A DNA stretch of 42,789 nt from Pantoea wallisii (GCF_002095485.1 NZ_MLFS01000046.1:1-42789), one strand, 5' to 3'. Positions 9,395-18,869 are shown, counted from the first letter of the stretch. Numbers and translations are program-made. Notes: generated by a model not told the origin, from the letters alone.

Positions 9395-11024
9395 CAAACC
9401 TGCGATGTTGCCCGGTGCGTGGTGGCGCGGCCTCGGCGGCTGGAATTTCTATTTTTTACTGAAGTTTGGCCTGCTGTGGTTCGGCTACCTCAATTTTCAC
9501 GCCCTGAGCAATCTGGTGTTTCTGGCGTGGCTGCTGTTTCCGCTGCCTTCGCAGCGTCTGCACCGCGTGCGCCAGTGGATCTCGCTGCCGGCAGGCATTG
9601 CACTGTTCTGGCACGATACCTGGCTGCCGGGTCTCAACTCGCTGCTGAGCCAGGGTAACCAGCTGGCCGGGTTCTCTCCCGCCTATCTGCTGGATCTGGT
9701 GGAGCGCTTTATCAACTGGGAGATGATTGGCGCAGCCTTTGTACTACTGGTGCTCTATCTGTTTGTTGCGCAGTGGATTCGCATCACCGTGCTGGTGACG
9801 CTGGCGCTGATCTGGCTAAACGTGCTGACCATTGCCGGCCCGGCAATGAACCTGCTGCCGGAGAAATCGGCAACGCCGGCTGTGGTGCTGAATGATAAAC
9901 CGGCCGCGAGCAAAGCGCCGGAGGGGCTGGATCAGTCGGCGCCACCGACCAGCGCTAACCTTACCGCCTGGCTTAACCGCTTCTACGACAGCGAGCGGCA
10001 GCGTGCGACGCACTTCCCGGATGCGCTGCCCGCCGATTCGCAGCCGTTTGATATTCTGGTGATCAACATCTGCTCGCTCTCCTGGGCGGATATTGACGTG
10101 GCGCAGCTGCGTACGCATCCGCTGTGGCAGCATTTCGACATCATGCTGAATAACTACAACTCCGCGACCGGTTACAGCGGGCCGGCGGGGATTCGTCTGC
10201 TGCGCGCCAGCTGCGGCCAGACTTCCCACAGTAATCTTTATAAGAGCACCGATCAGCGCTGCTATCTGTTTGATAACCTGGCGAAGCTCGGCTTTAAGCA
10301 GCAGCTGATGATGGACCACACCGGCGTGTTCGGTAACTACCTGAAGGAGCTGCGCGAGGACGGTAATCTGCAGGCGCCGCTGATGTCGCAGACCGGCATT
10401 GCACCAGAGCTGACCTCGTTTGACGGTTCGCCTGTGTTCAACGATGGCCAGCTGATGCAGCGCTGGCTGGATGACAGAACAAAGAGCAGCGACGCACGCA
10501 GCGCTACGTTCTATAACCTGATTCCGCTGCACGACGGCACGCGCGAACTGGGCAGCACGCGTACCGCCGACTGGCAGCCGCGCGCTAAAGTACTGTTTGA
10601 TCAGCTTGATACTTTCCTCACCAATCTGGAGAAATCAGGCCGGCGGGTGATGGTGCTGGTGGTGCCAGAGCACGGCGCGGCGCTGCAGGGCGATAAGATG
10701 CAGATGTCCGGCCTGCGTGATATCCCCAGTCCGGGCATTACTCACGTACCGGTAGGCATTAAGTTTGTCGGCATGAAAGCACCGCATCAGGGACAACCGC
10801 TGACGATAGATACGCCAACCAGCCTGCTGGCTATCTCCGAAATTGTGTCGCGCGTGGTGGATGGACAGGTATTTAATGCGCCGAATGTGAATATGTCGGT
10901 GCTGACGGATAACCTGCCGCAAACGCCAGTGGTATCGGAAAACGATAATGCGGTGGTGATGATGTATCAGGGTAAACCGTGGATCCGCCTGAACGGCGGC
11001 GATTGGGTGGCATATCCGCAGTAA
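9387..11024 (+). CDS. bcsG: Cellulose phosphoethanolamine transferase BcsG
   Basis: BcsG transfers phosphoethanolamine from phosphatidylethanolamine onto cellulose and also stabilises BcsA. The 545-residue protein (E. coli 559) has four to five N-terminal membrane helices up to about residue 155, then a periplasmic alkaline-phosphatase-superfamily domain. The motif GYSGPAG carries Ser264, which aligns with the E. coli nucleophile Ser278. The SCGQT motif is downstream and EHG at about 428-430 is a metal-ligand motif. The C-terminal KPWIRLNGGDWV block matches the family end. The presence of bcsE-F-G marks this as the class II (E. coli type) cellulose system and predicts pEtN-modified cellulose. 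Confidence 0.95.
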   Translation: MDNKPAMLPGAWWRGLGGWNFYFLLKFGLLWFGYLNFHALSNLVFLAWLLFPLPSQRLHRVRQWISLPAGIALFWHDTWLPGLNSLLSQGNQLAGFSPAYLLDLVERFINWEMIGAAFVLLVLYLFVAQWIRITVLVTLALIWLNVLTIAGPAMNLLPEKSATPAVVLNDKPAASKAPEGLDQSAPPTSANLTAWLNRFYDSERQRATHFPDALPADSQPFDILVINICSLSWADIDVAQLRTHPLWQHFDIMLNNYNSATGYSGPAGIRLLRASCGQTSHSNLYKSTDQRCYLFDNLAKLGFKQQLMMDHTGVFGNYLKELREDGNLQAPLMSQTGIAPELTSFDGSPVFNDGQLMQRWLDDRTKSSDARSATFYNLIPLHDGTRELGSTRTADWQPRAKVLFDQLDTFLTNLEKSGRRVMVLVVPEHGAALQGDKMQMSGLRDIPSPGITHVPVGIKFVGMKAPHQGQPLTIDTPTSLLAISEIVSRVVDGQVFNAPNVNMSVLTDNLPQTPVVSENDNAVVMMYQGKPWIRLNGGDWVAYPQ

Positions 11025-11272
11025 TCATCCGCCAGGGTCGGCAGCACGACTGCAGCCCTGGCCCCTGCGGGGCTGCCGCTACCGGGGTTACGTCGCGGTG
11101 ACCCGCCAGGGCTGACGCTTCACACTTCCCGCCAAAACGCCCATACATCTCGCAAAGGCGTCATCTTCAGCGATTTTCGCCTTTATCCCGACGCAAAAAA
11201 AGGCTGACCTGGGATATACTTGCTGCGCACGCAGGCTACTATCACTGCTTATTGCTGCCAGGAGAAGTTTTG
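11025..11272. other. bcsG / pdeK intergenic region with hairpin-forming GC-rich segment
   Basis: After bcsG, positions about 11051-11075 hold an inverted repeat (GCAGCCC pairing with GGGCTGC), and a related CGCCAGGG motif recurs near 11029 and 11104. There is no T-tract, so it is not a convincing intrinsic terminator. A TATACT box around 11214-11219 could be the -10 of the downstream gene, but no -35 is evident. An AGGAG Shine-Dalgarno at 11260-11264 serves that gene. Confidence 0.3.
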
Positions 11273-13285
11273 TTGCGCGTCAGTCGCTCGCTCACGATAA
11301 AGCAGATGGCCACCGTTTCCGCCGTGGCAATGGTCACTATCTGCATCTTTATCGTCATTCAGTTATTCCACTTTGTGCAGCAGCGCAGGATTGATTACGC
11401 CCAGCAAATGGAGAACGTGGCGCATACTGTCCGCCAGCCGCTCTCTGAAGCGGTGCTGAAAGCGGATATTCCGCAAGCCGAACGCATTCTCAATACGCTG
11501 AAACCGGCCGGTATCCTGTCGCGCGCTGATGTGGTGCTGCCGAACGCCTTCCAGGCGCTGCACGCCGACTTCGCGCCGGAAAAACCGGTGCCGCGCTTAG
11601 TCGCTCGTCTGTTTGAGCTGCCGGTGCAGATCACCCTGCCGCTCTACTCTGTGGAGCGCAGCGGGCTGCCAAAGCCGATTGCTTATCTGGTGCTGCAGGC
11701 TGATTCATCGCGCGTCTATCAGTTCCTGCTCAGCACCTTATCCACCATGATCACCACCTACCTGTTACTGGCGCTGATTCTTTCCGTCGCCATCAGCTGG
11801 TGCATCAACCGCCTGATCGTCCATCCGCTGCGTAACATCTCACGCGAGCTGCAGGAGCTGCCGCCGCCGGCAATTCTGACGCATAAACTGGGGCTGCCGC
11901 ATAATCATCGCGATGATGAAATTGGTATGCTGATCCGCAGCTACAACCGCAATCAGCAGGTGCTGGAGTCCATCCATGATGAGATGAGCCGCCTGACGAC
12001 CCACGTTGCGGTCACTGACCTGCCCAATCGCGCGCTCTTCCTGGCGCTGCTGGAGCAGCACATCAGCCATCGCCACAGCCACCAGGCGTGGGGGCTGATG
12101 GTGATTCGGATCGAAACGCTGCAGGAGGCCAATGGCGTACTGAGCGATGAGCAGCGCGACACGCTGATGCTGACGCTGGTGGAGAAAATCCGCAGTACTA
12201 TTGATGACCACACGCTACTGGCGCAGACCGGCCCGAGCGATTTTGCCCTGTTGATGAAGCGCGCGCACAATCCGTTCCGCGCGATGCGCCTGGCGCGCAA
12301 TCTGATGCTGCGCATCAACCAACCGGTCAATCTGCACCAGCTCCAGCTGCGCCCTAACGCCAGCATCGGGCTGGCGCTGCAGGACGGCGACACCATGTCC
12401 GCCAGCGAGCAGCTGGATCGCGCGACCTCTGCGATGATGTCGGCGCGCCATCAGGGTAAAAACCAGATTCTGTTCTTTGATCCCGCCCTGACCGAGCGCG
12501 CGCAGAAGCGCCTGACTCAGGAGCATGACATCCTGCAGGGCCTGCAGGATGGGCAGTTCGCGCTCTACCTGCAACCGCAAATCAATATGGCAACCGGCGA
12601 GCTGGCGGGTGCCGAAGCGCTGCTGCGCATGCGCATGCCGGACGGCAGCTATGGGTTATCCGAAGAGTTTATTACCAGCGCCGAAGAGATTGGCGTGATA
12701 TCCGCTATCGGGCGCTGGGTGTTTGAAGAGTCATGCCGCATCATTGCTGGCTGGCAGCGGCGCGGCATTAACCTTCCGCTAAGCGTTAATATCTCGGCGG
12801 TGCAACTGCGCGACGCCAGCATGGTGAGCCACCTGCAGAGCCTGCTGGAGCGCCACCGCATTGCGCCCGGCAACTTCGTGCTGGAGATCACTGAAACCGC
12901 GCAGATTGGCGATGCGGAACAGGCGATGGCGCTGTTGCGTTCGCTGCAACAAACCGGCGTCGCGGTGGCGCTGGATGACTTCGGCATGGGCTACTCCAAC
13001 CTCAACTACCTGCACCAGTTCAAAGCGCTGCCGGTTAATAAGCTGAAGATGGACCGCAGCTTTGTTGCCGCGCTGCCGGATGACGACACCATGGTACGTA
13101 TCGTGGCGGCCATCGCCGAGATCATCCATCTGGATGTGATTGCTGAAGGTGTAGAGACCGCTGAACAGCGCGACTGGCTGCTGGCGCGCGGAATTACTAT
13201 AGGGCAGGGCTACTTATACGCAGAAGCGCTGCCGTTACCCGTCTTTAATCACCGCTGGCTGAACAGCTTGTCACCCGCAGAATAG
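11273..13285 (+). CDS. pdeK: Membrane c-di-GMP phosphodiesterase, HmsP/PdeK (YhjK) type
   Basis: Degenerate GGDEF plus EAL protein, homologous to HmsP of Yersinia and PdeK (YhjK) of E. coli, which lower c-di-GMP and restrain biofilm. Two membrane helices (about residues 12-35 and 155-180) bracket a periplasmic sensor, followed by HAMP-like sequence (LIVHPLRNISRELQELP). The GGDEF signature is replaced by GPSDF (about 320-324), so no cyclase activity is expected. The EAL domain looks intact: EALLR at 448, NIS, EITE, DDFGMGYS, LKMDRSF and IAEGVET. I chose TTG at 11273 because AGGAG lies eight bases upstream and it aligns with the E. coli start (MRLSRSLTIKQ versus LRVSRSLTIKQ). A TTG at 11252 is in frame but precedes the ribosome site. 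In this genome it lies next to bcsG instead of bcsC. Confidence 0.92.
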   Translation: MRVSRSLTIKQMATVSAVAMVTICIFIVIQLFHFVQQRRIDYAQQMENVAHTVRQPLSEAVLKADIPQAERILNTLKPAGILSRADVVLPNAFQALHADFAPEKPVPRLVARLFELPVQITLPLYSVERSGLPKPIAYLVLQADSSRVYQFLLSTLSTMITTYLLLALILSVAISWCINRLIVHPLRNISRELQELPPPAILTHKLGLPHNHRDDEIGMLIRSYNRNQQVLESIHDEMSRLTTHVAVTDLPNRALFLALLEQHISHRHSHQAWGLMVIRIETLQEANGVLSDEQRDTLMLTLVEKIRSTIDDHTLLAQTGPSDFALLMKRAHNPFRAMRLARNLMLRINQPVNLHQLQLRPNASIGLALQDGDTMSASEQLDRATSAMMSARHQGKNQILFFDPALTERAQKRLTQEHDILQGLQDGQFALYLQPQINMATGELAGAEALLRMRMPDGSYGLSEEFITSAEEIGVISAIGRWVFEESCRIIAGWQRRGINLPLSVNISAVQLRDASMVSHLQSLLERHRIAPGNFVLEITETAQIGDAEQAMALLRSLQQTGVAVALDDFGMGYSNLNYLHQFKALPVNKLKMDRSFVAALPDDDTMVRIVAAIAEIIHLDVIAEGVETAEQRDWLLARGITIGQGYLYAEALPLPVFNHRWLNSLSPAE

Positions 13286-13516
13286 TCACGTTATTTATTG
13301 ATTTTCCTTACAGAATCCCCTTGCGATAGGGTGCTGAAGCGTTTCAGTTCATAGTTAGAGTTTTGTAACTTTTGTAAGGAATGTGAGGGTATACTAATCC
13401 TGTTAACAGAGTGTTATTTTCCTCGCCATCGGTAAGGTCATACGCTTCCAGGCGGCTTGCCGCATGCGTTTCCAATAACAATGGCGGTGAATGCCGTCTA
13501 TACCTGGACACCTGTT
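13286..13516 (+). promoter_or_regulatory. dctA upstream region with candidate -10 box
   Basis: The 231-base gap contains TATACT at 13390-13395, a plausible -10 for dctA about 120 bases ahead of its start. The -35 is weak. A TGTGA-like half site is next to it, but the second half of a CRP site is not seen. Catabolite control is known for dctA in E. coli but is not demonstrated by this sequence. Confidence 0.3.
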
Positions 13517-14797
13517 ATGAAACTGTTCAAAAGCCTCTACTTTCAGGTCCTGCTTGCCATCGGCATCGGCGTCCTGTTAGGCCACTACTATCCTGAGTTA
13601 GGCGCGCAGATGAAGCCGCTTGGCGATGGCTTCGTTAAGCTGATCAAGATGATCATCGCCCCCGTGATTTTCTGTACGGTGGTGACCGGCATTGCCGGCA
13701 TGGAGAGCATGAAAGCAGTTGGACGTACCGGCGCGGTTGCGCTGCTCTATTTTGAAATTGTCAGCACCATCGCGCTGATTATCGGCCTGGTGGTGGTTAA
13801 CGTGGTGCAGCCTGGCGCGGGCATGAACGTTGACCCGGCGACGCTGGATGCCAAAGCGGTGGCGGTTTACGCGCAGCAGGCTGAATCGCAGGGCGTGGTT
13901 GCCTTCCTGCTGGATGTGATCCCGAACAGCGTCGTGGGCGCCTTTGCCAGCGGAAATATCCTGCAGGTGCTGCTGTTCGCGATTCTGTTCGGCTTCGCGC
14001 TGCACCGTCTCGGCAACGCCGGCACCGTAATGTTTAACGTCATTGAGAGCTTCTCGAAAGTGATCTTCGGCGTCATCAACATGATTATGCGCCTTGCGCC
14101 TATCGGCGCCTTCGGGGCCATGGCTTTCACCATCGGTAAGTACGGCGTGGGTTCTTTGGTGCAGCTCGGCCAGTTGATCGTCTGCTTCTATATCACCTGC
14201 GTGCTGTTTGTGGTGATTGTGCTGGGCGTGATTGCGCGCTGGGCAGGCTTCAACATCTTTAAATTTATCGGCTACATCAAAGAAGAGCTGCTGATCGTGC
14301 TGGGCACCTCCTCTTCTGAATCAGCGCTGCCGCGTATGCTGGATAAGATGGAGAAGCTGGGCTGTAAAAAATCGGTGGTCGGGTTAGTGATCCCTACGGG
14401 CTACTCGTTCAACCTTGATGGCACCTCGATCTATTTGACCATGGCGGCCGTGTTTATCGCCCAGGCCACCAACGCGCATATGGACGTGTTCCACCAGATC
14501 ACGCTGTTAGTGGTACTGCTGCTCTCCTCGAAAGGGGCGGCAGGCGTGACCGGCAGTGGCTTCATTGTGCTGGCAGCCACGCTTTCGGCAGTCGGTCATC
14601 TGCCGGTGGCCGGACTGGCGCTGATCCTCGGTATTGACCGCTTTATGTCCGAAGCCCGTGCACTGACTAACCTGGTGGGTAATGGCGTGGCGACGGTGGT
14701 GGTAGCGAAATGGGTAGGCCAGCTGGATGAGAAGCAGATGAAAGCGACGCTCTCCTCAGCAAAAAAGGTGAATAACCCGTCACATACCAGCGCATAA
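13517..14797 (+). CDS. dctA: Aerobic C4-dicarboxylate transporter DctA
   Basis: DctA is the inner-membrane proton-coupled importer of succinate, fumarate, malate and aspartate, in the DAACS (SLC1-like) family. From ATG 13517 the product is 426 residues (E. coli 428), beginning [22 protein letters not shown]. Family signatures are present: the serine-rich re-entrant loop [12 protein letters not shown], the [10 protein letters not shown] block of TM7, and the second loop [13 protein letters not shown]. Upstream in-frame ATGs (13457, 13481) lack ribosome sites and family similarity, so 13517 is preferred although its own Shine-Dalgarno is weak. It is a single gene with its own terminator. Confidence 0.96.
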   Translation: MKLFKSLYFQVLLAIGIGVLLGHYYPELGAQMKPLGDGFVKLIKMIIAPVIFCTVVTGIAGMESMKAVGRTGAVALLYFEIVSTIALIIGLVVVNVVQPGAGMNVDPATLDAKAVAVYAQQAESQGVVAFLLDVIPNSVVGAFASGNILQVLLFAILFGFALHRLGNAGTVMFNVIESFSKVIFGVINMIMRLAPIGAFGAMAFTIGKYGVGSLVQLGQLIVCFYITCVLFVVIVLGVIARWAGFNIFKFIGYIKEELLIVLGTSSSESALPRMLDKMEKLGCKKSVVGLVIPTGYSFNLDGTSIYLTMAAVFIAQATNAHMDVFHQITLLVVLLLSSKGAAGVTGSGFIVLAATLSAVGHLPVAGLALILGIDRFMSEARALTNLVGNGVATVVVAKWVGQLDEKQMKATLSSAKKVNNPSHTSA

Positions 14798-14823
14798 TCA
14801 TCTATTTGCGTTAATTTCCCAAG

Positions 14824-14860
14824 AAATGCCCGCTGTCACTTGCCCTGACAGCGGGCATTT
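14824..14860 (+). terminator. dctA intrinsic terminator
   Basis: A perfect 15-base-pair stem lies 27 bases after the dctA stop: left arm 14824-14838 and right arm 14846-14860, with loop CTTGCCC. The stem core is GCCCGCTGTCA. The right arm ends in TTT and only a short T-run follows, but the stem is very strong. Confidence 0.8.
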
Positions 14861-15041
14861 GCATAATAAACCCCATTGATTTTTTTCCCGATTTTTTTCC
14901 TCGTTGCGCGACATCCTGACCTTCCTGTGGTCAAAGAGTCTGTCGTTGAATAAACGTGGCGGTAAAATGCCGCACCGGCCACCCGGCAGTGGCCGCTTAT
15001 GCCGCGCTAACGAGCGTTTATCTGTTTGAGTAGGGGTTCAC

Positions 15042-16559
15042 ATGCAGGGCACCAGAATTCGGCTTTTAGCTGGCGGATTGATCCTTGCGGCATCCGGCTT
15101 CGGCGTGCATGCCGAAACACTTCAGCCCGATCCCGCCTGGCAGGAGGGCAAGCTGGACAACGGTTTCAGCTGGCAGTTACTGACCACGCCACAGCGTCCG
15201 AGCGATCGTATTGAGCTGCGTCTGATTGTTAACGCCGGTTCGCTGGTGGAGAGCGCGCAGCAGACAGGCTTCAGCCACTTATTACCGCGTCTGGCGATGG
15301 TGCATAACACTGTGCTGGATACCAATCAGCAGCGCGCACTGTGGCAGCAGGCCATGGACCCACAGCGTCCATTGCCGCCCGCCATCTCGTCATACGACTA
15401 CACCCAATATAACCTGAGCCTGCCGAATAACCGCCCCGAGCTGCTGAAAGAAGCCCTGAGCTGGCTGGCGGCGACGGCGGGTAAAATGACCATTAATGAG
15501 CAGGTGGTCTCCACCGCGCTGACGGCCACCGATCCCATCGCCACCTGGCCGCCTGATACGCAGGATGTGTGGTGGCGCTATCGCCTTAAAGGGTCAACCA
15601 TGCTGGCGCACGATCCGGGTGAACAACCGCGTGCGCCGGTCGATATTGCCCAGCTGAACAGCTTTTATCAGCAGTGGTACACCCCGGATGGTATGACGTT
15701 GTACGTTGTGGGCAATGTAGATAGCCGCAGCATGGTGGAGCAAATCAACAAAGCGTTCTCGCCGCTGCAGGGCAAACGCGTAGCGCCGGCACCACTTCCC
15801 ACGCTCTCGCCGCTGCCGCATCAGCCGGTGAACCTGGTGAATGGCAGCATGGCACAGGATCGTTTATCGCTGGTATGGGATACAGCGTGGCAGCCGATCC
15901 GTGATTCGCAAAATCTGCAGCGCTACTGGCAGAGCGATCTGGCACGTGAGGCGCTGTTCTGGCATGTGCAGCGTGCGCTGGCGGACAGCAAAGCGCAGAA
16001 CGTGCAGGTCGGCTTTGACTGCCGCGTGCTGTACCAGCGCGCGCAGTGCTCCATCAATATGGACAGCCCCAATGCTTCACTGGCGCAGAATATGAATCAG
16101 GTAGCGAAAGAGCTGGCGGCCGTGCGTGATAAAGGGCTGCCGCAGGAGGAGTTTGATGCGCTGATGGCGCAGAAGCTGCTGGAGCTGAATAAGCTTTTCG
16201 CCACCTATGCCCGTACCGACACCGATATTCTGATGGGCCAACGCTTGCGCTCACAACAGAATGCGGTGGTGGATATTGCGCCGGAGCAGTATCAGAAGCT
16301 GCGCCAGACGTTTCTTGGTGAGCTGACGCGCGACCAGCTGAATCAGGAGCTGCGCCAGCAACTGACGCAGGAGCTGACCATGGTGCTGATTCAGCCGCAG
16401 GGCGAAGCCGAAACCAATGTGAAGATGCTGCAGGAGAGCTGGGATAAAGTGATGGCCCTGCCGGATGCGCCCGCTGCGTCAGCCACGTCTGAAGAGGCGG
16501 TAAAACCCGAGGGCAGCGCCAGTGCAGCCCCGGCTGACGCTGCAGCGCCATCGACCTGA
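15042..16559 (+). CDS. yhjJ: YhjJ, periplasmic M16 peptidase homologue lacking the zinc site
   Basis: A member of the M16 (pitrilysin/insulinase) family as an exported 505-residue protein (E. coli YhjJ 498). The signal peptide is MQGTRIRLLAGGLILAASGFGVHA. The M16 fold is recognisable (LDNGFSWQLL, NAGSLVESAQQTGFSHLLPRL, LSLPNNRPELLKEALSWLA, YVVGNVD). The zinc motif HxxEH is replaced: where active enzymes read HFLEH, this reads HLLPR, so both glutamate and second histidine are lost. The E. coli protein has the same loss, so it is an ancestral pseudoenzyme and not a fresh mutation. A low-complexity Ala/Pro/Glu tail ends it. AGGGG lies just upstream of the ATG. Its role is unknown. Confidence 0.92.
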   Translation: MQGTRIRLLAGGLILAASGFGVHAETLQPDPAWQEGKLDNGFSWQLLTTPQRPSDRIELRLIVNAGSLVESAQQTGFSHLLPRLAMVHNTVLDTNQQRALWQQAMDPQRPLPPAISSYDYTQYNLSLPNNRPELLKEALSWLAATAGKMTINEQVVSTALTATDPIATWPPDTQDVWWRYRLKGSTMLAHDPGEQPRAPVDIAQLNSFYQQWYTPDGMTLYVVGNVDSRSMVEQINKAFSPLQGKRVAPAPLPTLSPLPHQPVNLVNGSMAQDRLSLVWDTAWQPIRDSQNLQRYWQSDLAREALFWHVQRALADSKAQNVQVGFDCRVLYQRAQCSINMDSPNASLAQNMNQVAKELAAVRDKGLPQEEFDALMAQKLLELNKLFATYARTDTDILMGQRLRSQQNAVVDIAPEQYQKLRQTFLGELTRDQLNQELRQQLTQELTMVLIQPQGEAETNVKMLQESWDKVMALPDAPAASATSEEAVKPEGSASAAPADAAAPST

Positions 16560-16567
16560 GACGGACA

Positions 16568-16588
16568 GGCGACCTCTTGCGGGTCGCC
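16568..16588. terminator. Hairpin between convergent yhjJ and hydrolase genes
   Basis: GGCGACC (16568-16574) pairs with GGTCGCC (16582-16588) across a seven-base loop. It lies in the 56-base gap between the two convergent genes. There is no T-tract on either side, so it may stop transcription weakly in both directions or simply protect RNA ends. Confidence 0.45.
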
Positions 16589-16615
16589 ACTGCTGGCAGG
16601 CGCGGACCGACGGCG

Positions 16616-17485
16616 CTATTTGGCTCGCAGCCACTCGGTGACCAGCATCGGCCAGCTGGCAAGCGGCAGGTCGGCGACGCCGCGAATGCCAAAGCCATGT
16701 CCGCCTTTCTGATAGAAGTGAATTTCTGCCGGCACCTTGTGTTCGCGTAGCGCGCTGAAAAACGCCATGCTGTTGTTCACCGATACCGTGTCATCGTCGG
16801 ATGCGTGAATCAGTAGCGTCGGCGGCGTTTGCCCATGAACGCGGGTTTCCATTGAGTAGGCATCAATCATTTTCTGATCCGGCCATGCGCCTAACAGGCG
16901 GGTGCGCGAGCTCTCGTGTGCCAGCCCGTCGCGCATGCTAATCACCGGATAGACCAGCACCATGGCATCCGGACGCGGAGAGAAGTTGTCGGCCTGGTCC
17001 TGCACCGGATAGATCTTCTCCGCAAAGCGGTTGCCCAGGCTGGCCGCGACGTGGCCGCCCGCCGAGAAGCCCATCATCACGATGTATTTGCCGTTCATGC
17101 CGCGCTGCGCACGTTCACGCAGCACGCGCACCGCCCGCTGCGCATCGGCCAGGGGCGCATCCGGCCCTTCATGGTGGCCGTCGTAAGGCAGGCGATAGGT
17201 CATCACTGCCAGCGTATAGCCCATTGAGGTGAAAAAGGTCGCCAGCGCGCTGCCTTCACGGTCAATCAGGACGCGCTGATAACCTCCACCGGGCGCAACC
17301 AGCAGCGTGATACCGTTCGGGTTTTCCGGATGCCAGAGGGCGATCTCCGGGCAGCGCACGCCGGTGGCGGCACGATCGTAAGGTTCGTACTCTTTGGCGA
17401 GATCGACGATTTGCGGCTGAGCACGCGAATCGCTCGCGCCTGGCGCATCACCGTGCGGCCAGATATTGATAATTTCTGTGTGCAT
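16616..17485 (-). CDS. Alpha/beta hydrolase (acetyl-xylan-esterase / BD-FAE-like)
   Basis: A 289-residue serine hydrolase of the alpha/beta fold. The oxyanion-hole motif is PGGGY (65-69), the nucleophile elbow GFSAGG has Ser141, the acid is among Asp230-232 (HASDDDT), and the catalytic histidine is His263 in GGHGFGI. This layout is that of the BD-FAE and acetyl-xylan esterase group, so a short-chain acyl ester of a sugar is the likely substrate, though this is inference. No signal peptide is seen, so it acts in the cytoplasm. ATG 17485 is preferred because AGGACAGG precedes it; an in-frame start at 17515 is upstream of that site. E. coli has no gene here between yhjJ and kdgK, so this is an accessory insertion in the locus. 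It could serve deacetylation of imported plant oligosaccharides, in keeping with the neighbouring kdgK. Confidence 0.85.
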   Translation of the reverse strand: MHTEIINIWPHGDAPGASDSRAQPQIVDLAKEYEPYDRAATGVRCPEIALWHPENPNGITLLVAPGGGYQRVLIDREGSALATFFTSMGYTLAVMTYRLPYDGHHEGPDAPLADAQRAVRVLRERAQRGMNGKYIVMMGFSAGGHVAASLGNRFAEKIYPVQDQADNFSPRPDAMVLVYPVISMRDGLAHESSRTRLLGAWPDQKMIDAYSMETRVHGQTPPTLLIHASDDDTVSVNNSMAFFSALREHKVPAEIHFYQKGGHGFGIRGVADLPLASWPMLVTEWLRAK

Positions 17486-17865
17486 AAACCTGTCCTGAGC
17501 AAGGCGTATTGTCATTATTTTTTTCGCGGCCGACGTAATAGCGTCCTGCTATTGTTGATTAAAACATGGTCTTTTTTGTCGCTGCCGTCCAGCCGAAAAC
17601 CCGCGGTTTTGCCAGATTCAGACTATGCCTGGTGGCCGTTTGTGTTGCCATAACGCCTTGAATATAAAGTGATTAGTTAAGCGTCCCTAAAGCAAGGTTG
17701 TCGGCCAGCATGCCGGGCTGAATAGCTGGCGGGCCTAACCGCAACTGACAGGGGAAAATAGGGTGCTAATGCAAACTGGCGGGCGGATTGGGTAAGGGCG
17801 GATAATGCAATATTGACGGATGGAAACAGCGGCGCAATGGCGTGCGCCGCTAAAGAGAGAGGCGC
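17486..17865. other. Intergenic region (380 bases) with a kdgK-terminator-like hairpin
   Basis: No credible gene is seen here. Both flanking genes are leftward. At 17828-17851 AGCGGCGCA pairs perfectly with TGCGCCGCT over loop ATGGCG, 15 bases beyond the kdgK stop. On the minus strand it is followed by TGTTTCC, a weak T-run, so it is a plausible kdgK terminator. The rest is presumably the hydrolase promoter region, but I find no convincing -35/-10 pair. Confidence 0.45.
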
Positions 17866-18804
17866 TTATACCGGGGCAGGCATCGCACTGAGTGGAATGA
17901 TGGCGCCGCGATGCTGAATTACTGTGCTGGCAGTAAGATGGCCGCGCGCCGCCGCCGCTCCGGCGCTACCTCCGGCTAAGCGTACCGCCAGATAGCCGGC
18001 GCTGAACGAATCCCCTGCGGCGGTTGTATCAATCACGCTCTCTTTCGCCAGCGCAATCGCCGGCACATCACATAATGGTTCATCTCCCTGCGCAATCAGG
18101 CAGGAGTCGGCGCCGCGCTTGATCACAATCTCCTGCACGCCCGCCTCGCGCGTGCGGGCAATAACCGCTTCCAGCGGCTGTTCACCCCACAGCAGATGCT
18201 CATCATCCAGCGTCAAAAACGCCATGTCGGTGTGTTGCAGCATGGCCGCATAGGCCTGCTGCGCACTGGCGCGATCGGCCCACAGGCGCGGTCGATAGTT
18301 ATTGTCGAAAATGACTTTGCCACCGTTGCGTCGGCAGGCAGCCAGCAGCGTCATCAGCGTTTCCCGGCTGGCGTCCGGCAGAATGGCCAGGCTAATACCG
18401 CTCAGGTAGAGATAATCGTAGTGCGCCAGCTGCTGGCAAATCGCCTCTGCGTGCGGGCCGTCAAGCCAGAAGCGTGCGGCGGCGTCACTGCGCCAGTACC
18501 AGAAGGTGCGCTCGCCGTGCGCGTCAGTTTCAATGAAGTACAGGCCAGGCATTTTATTGTCGAGGCGCTGAATCAGCTGCGTTTGCACCTGCTCCTGCTG
18601 CCAGGCAGCGATCATCTGGTCGCTAAAGCTGTCGGTGCCCAGGGCGGTAACGTAATCAACGCGCAGCTGCTGGCTATCGGACTGACGTGCCAGATAGACA
18701 GCGGTATTGAGCGTGTCGCCGCCAAACCCGCGTTTGATGCTCTCACCTTTTTCGGACAGTTCAATCATGCATTCGCCAATGATAGCGATTTTTTTCTGCG
18801 TCAT
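17866..18804 (-). CDS. kdgK: 2-keto-3-deoxygluconate kinase KdgK
   Basis: KdgK phosphorylates 2-keto-3-deoxygluconate to KDPG, feeding pectin and hexuronate breakdown products into the Entner-Doudoroff aldolase step. The 312-residue product (E. coli 309) is a PfkB-family sugar kinase. The N-terminal glycine motif is GFGGDTLNTAVYLAR, and the C-terminal signature DTTAAGDSFSAGYLA holds the catalytic aspartate and anion hole. I chose ATG 18804 (MTQKKIAIIGECMIEL), which matches the family start. An upstream in-frame start at 18864 would add 20 non-conserved residues. A 17-base palindrome resembling a KdgR operator lies about 66 bases upstream. It is transcribed leftward, opposite to its neighbour pdeH. 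Confidence 0.95.
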   Translation of the reverse strand: MTQKKIAIIGECMIELSEKGESIKRGFGGDTLNTAVYLARQSDSQQLRVDYVTALGTDSFSDQMIAAWQQEQVQTQLIQRLDNKMPGLYFIETDAHGERTFWYWRSDAAARFWLDGPHAEAICQQLAHYDYLYLSGISLAILPDASRETLMTLLAACRRNGGKVIFDNNYRPRLWADRASAQQAYAAMLQHTDMAFLTLDDEHLLWGEQPLEAVIARTREAGVQEIVIKRGADSCLIAQGDEPLCDVPAIALAKESVIDTTAAGDSFSAGYLAVRLAGGSAGAAAARGHLTASTVIQHRGAIIPLSAMPAPV

Positions 18805-18869
18805 GGTCTTTGGCCTGTAGTGAATTCTGCGTCTTAGTCTCGCGTCTGGTATGGCAGTCGTCAACGTTT

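Noticed and set aside
15285..15300. Loss of the HxxEH zinc site in YhjJ as recent decay
   Set aside because: The E. coli YhjJ also lacks the motif, so this is an old pseudoenzyme family and not a new mutation.
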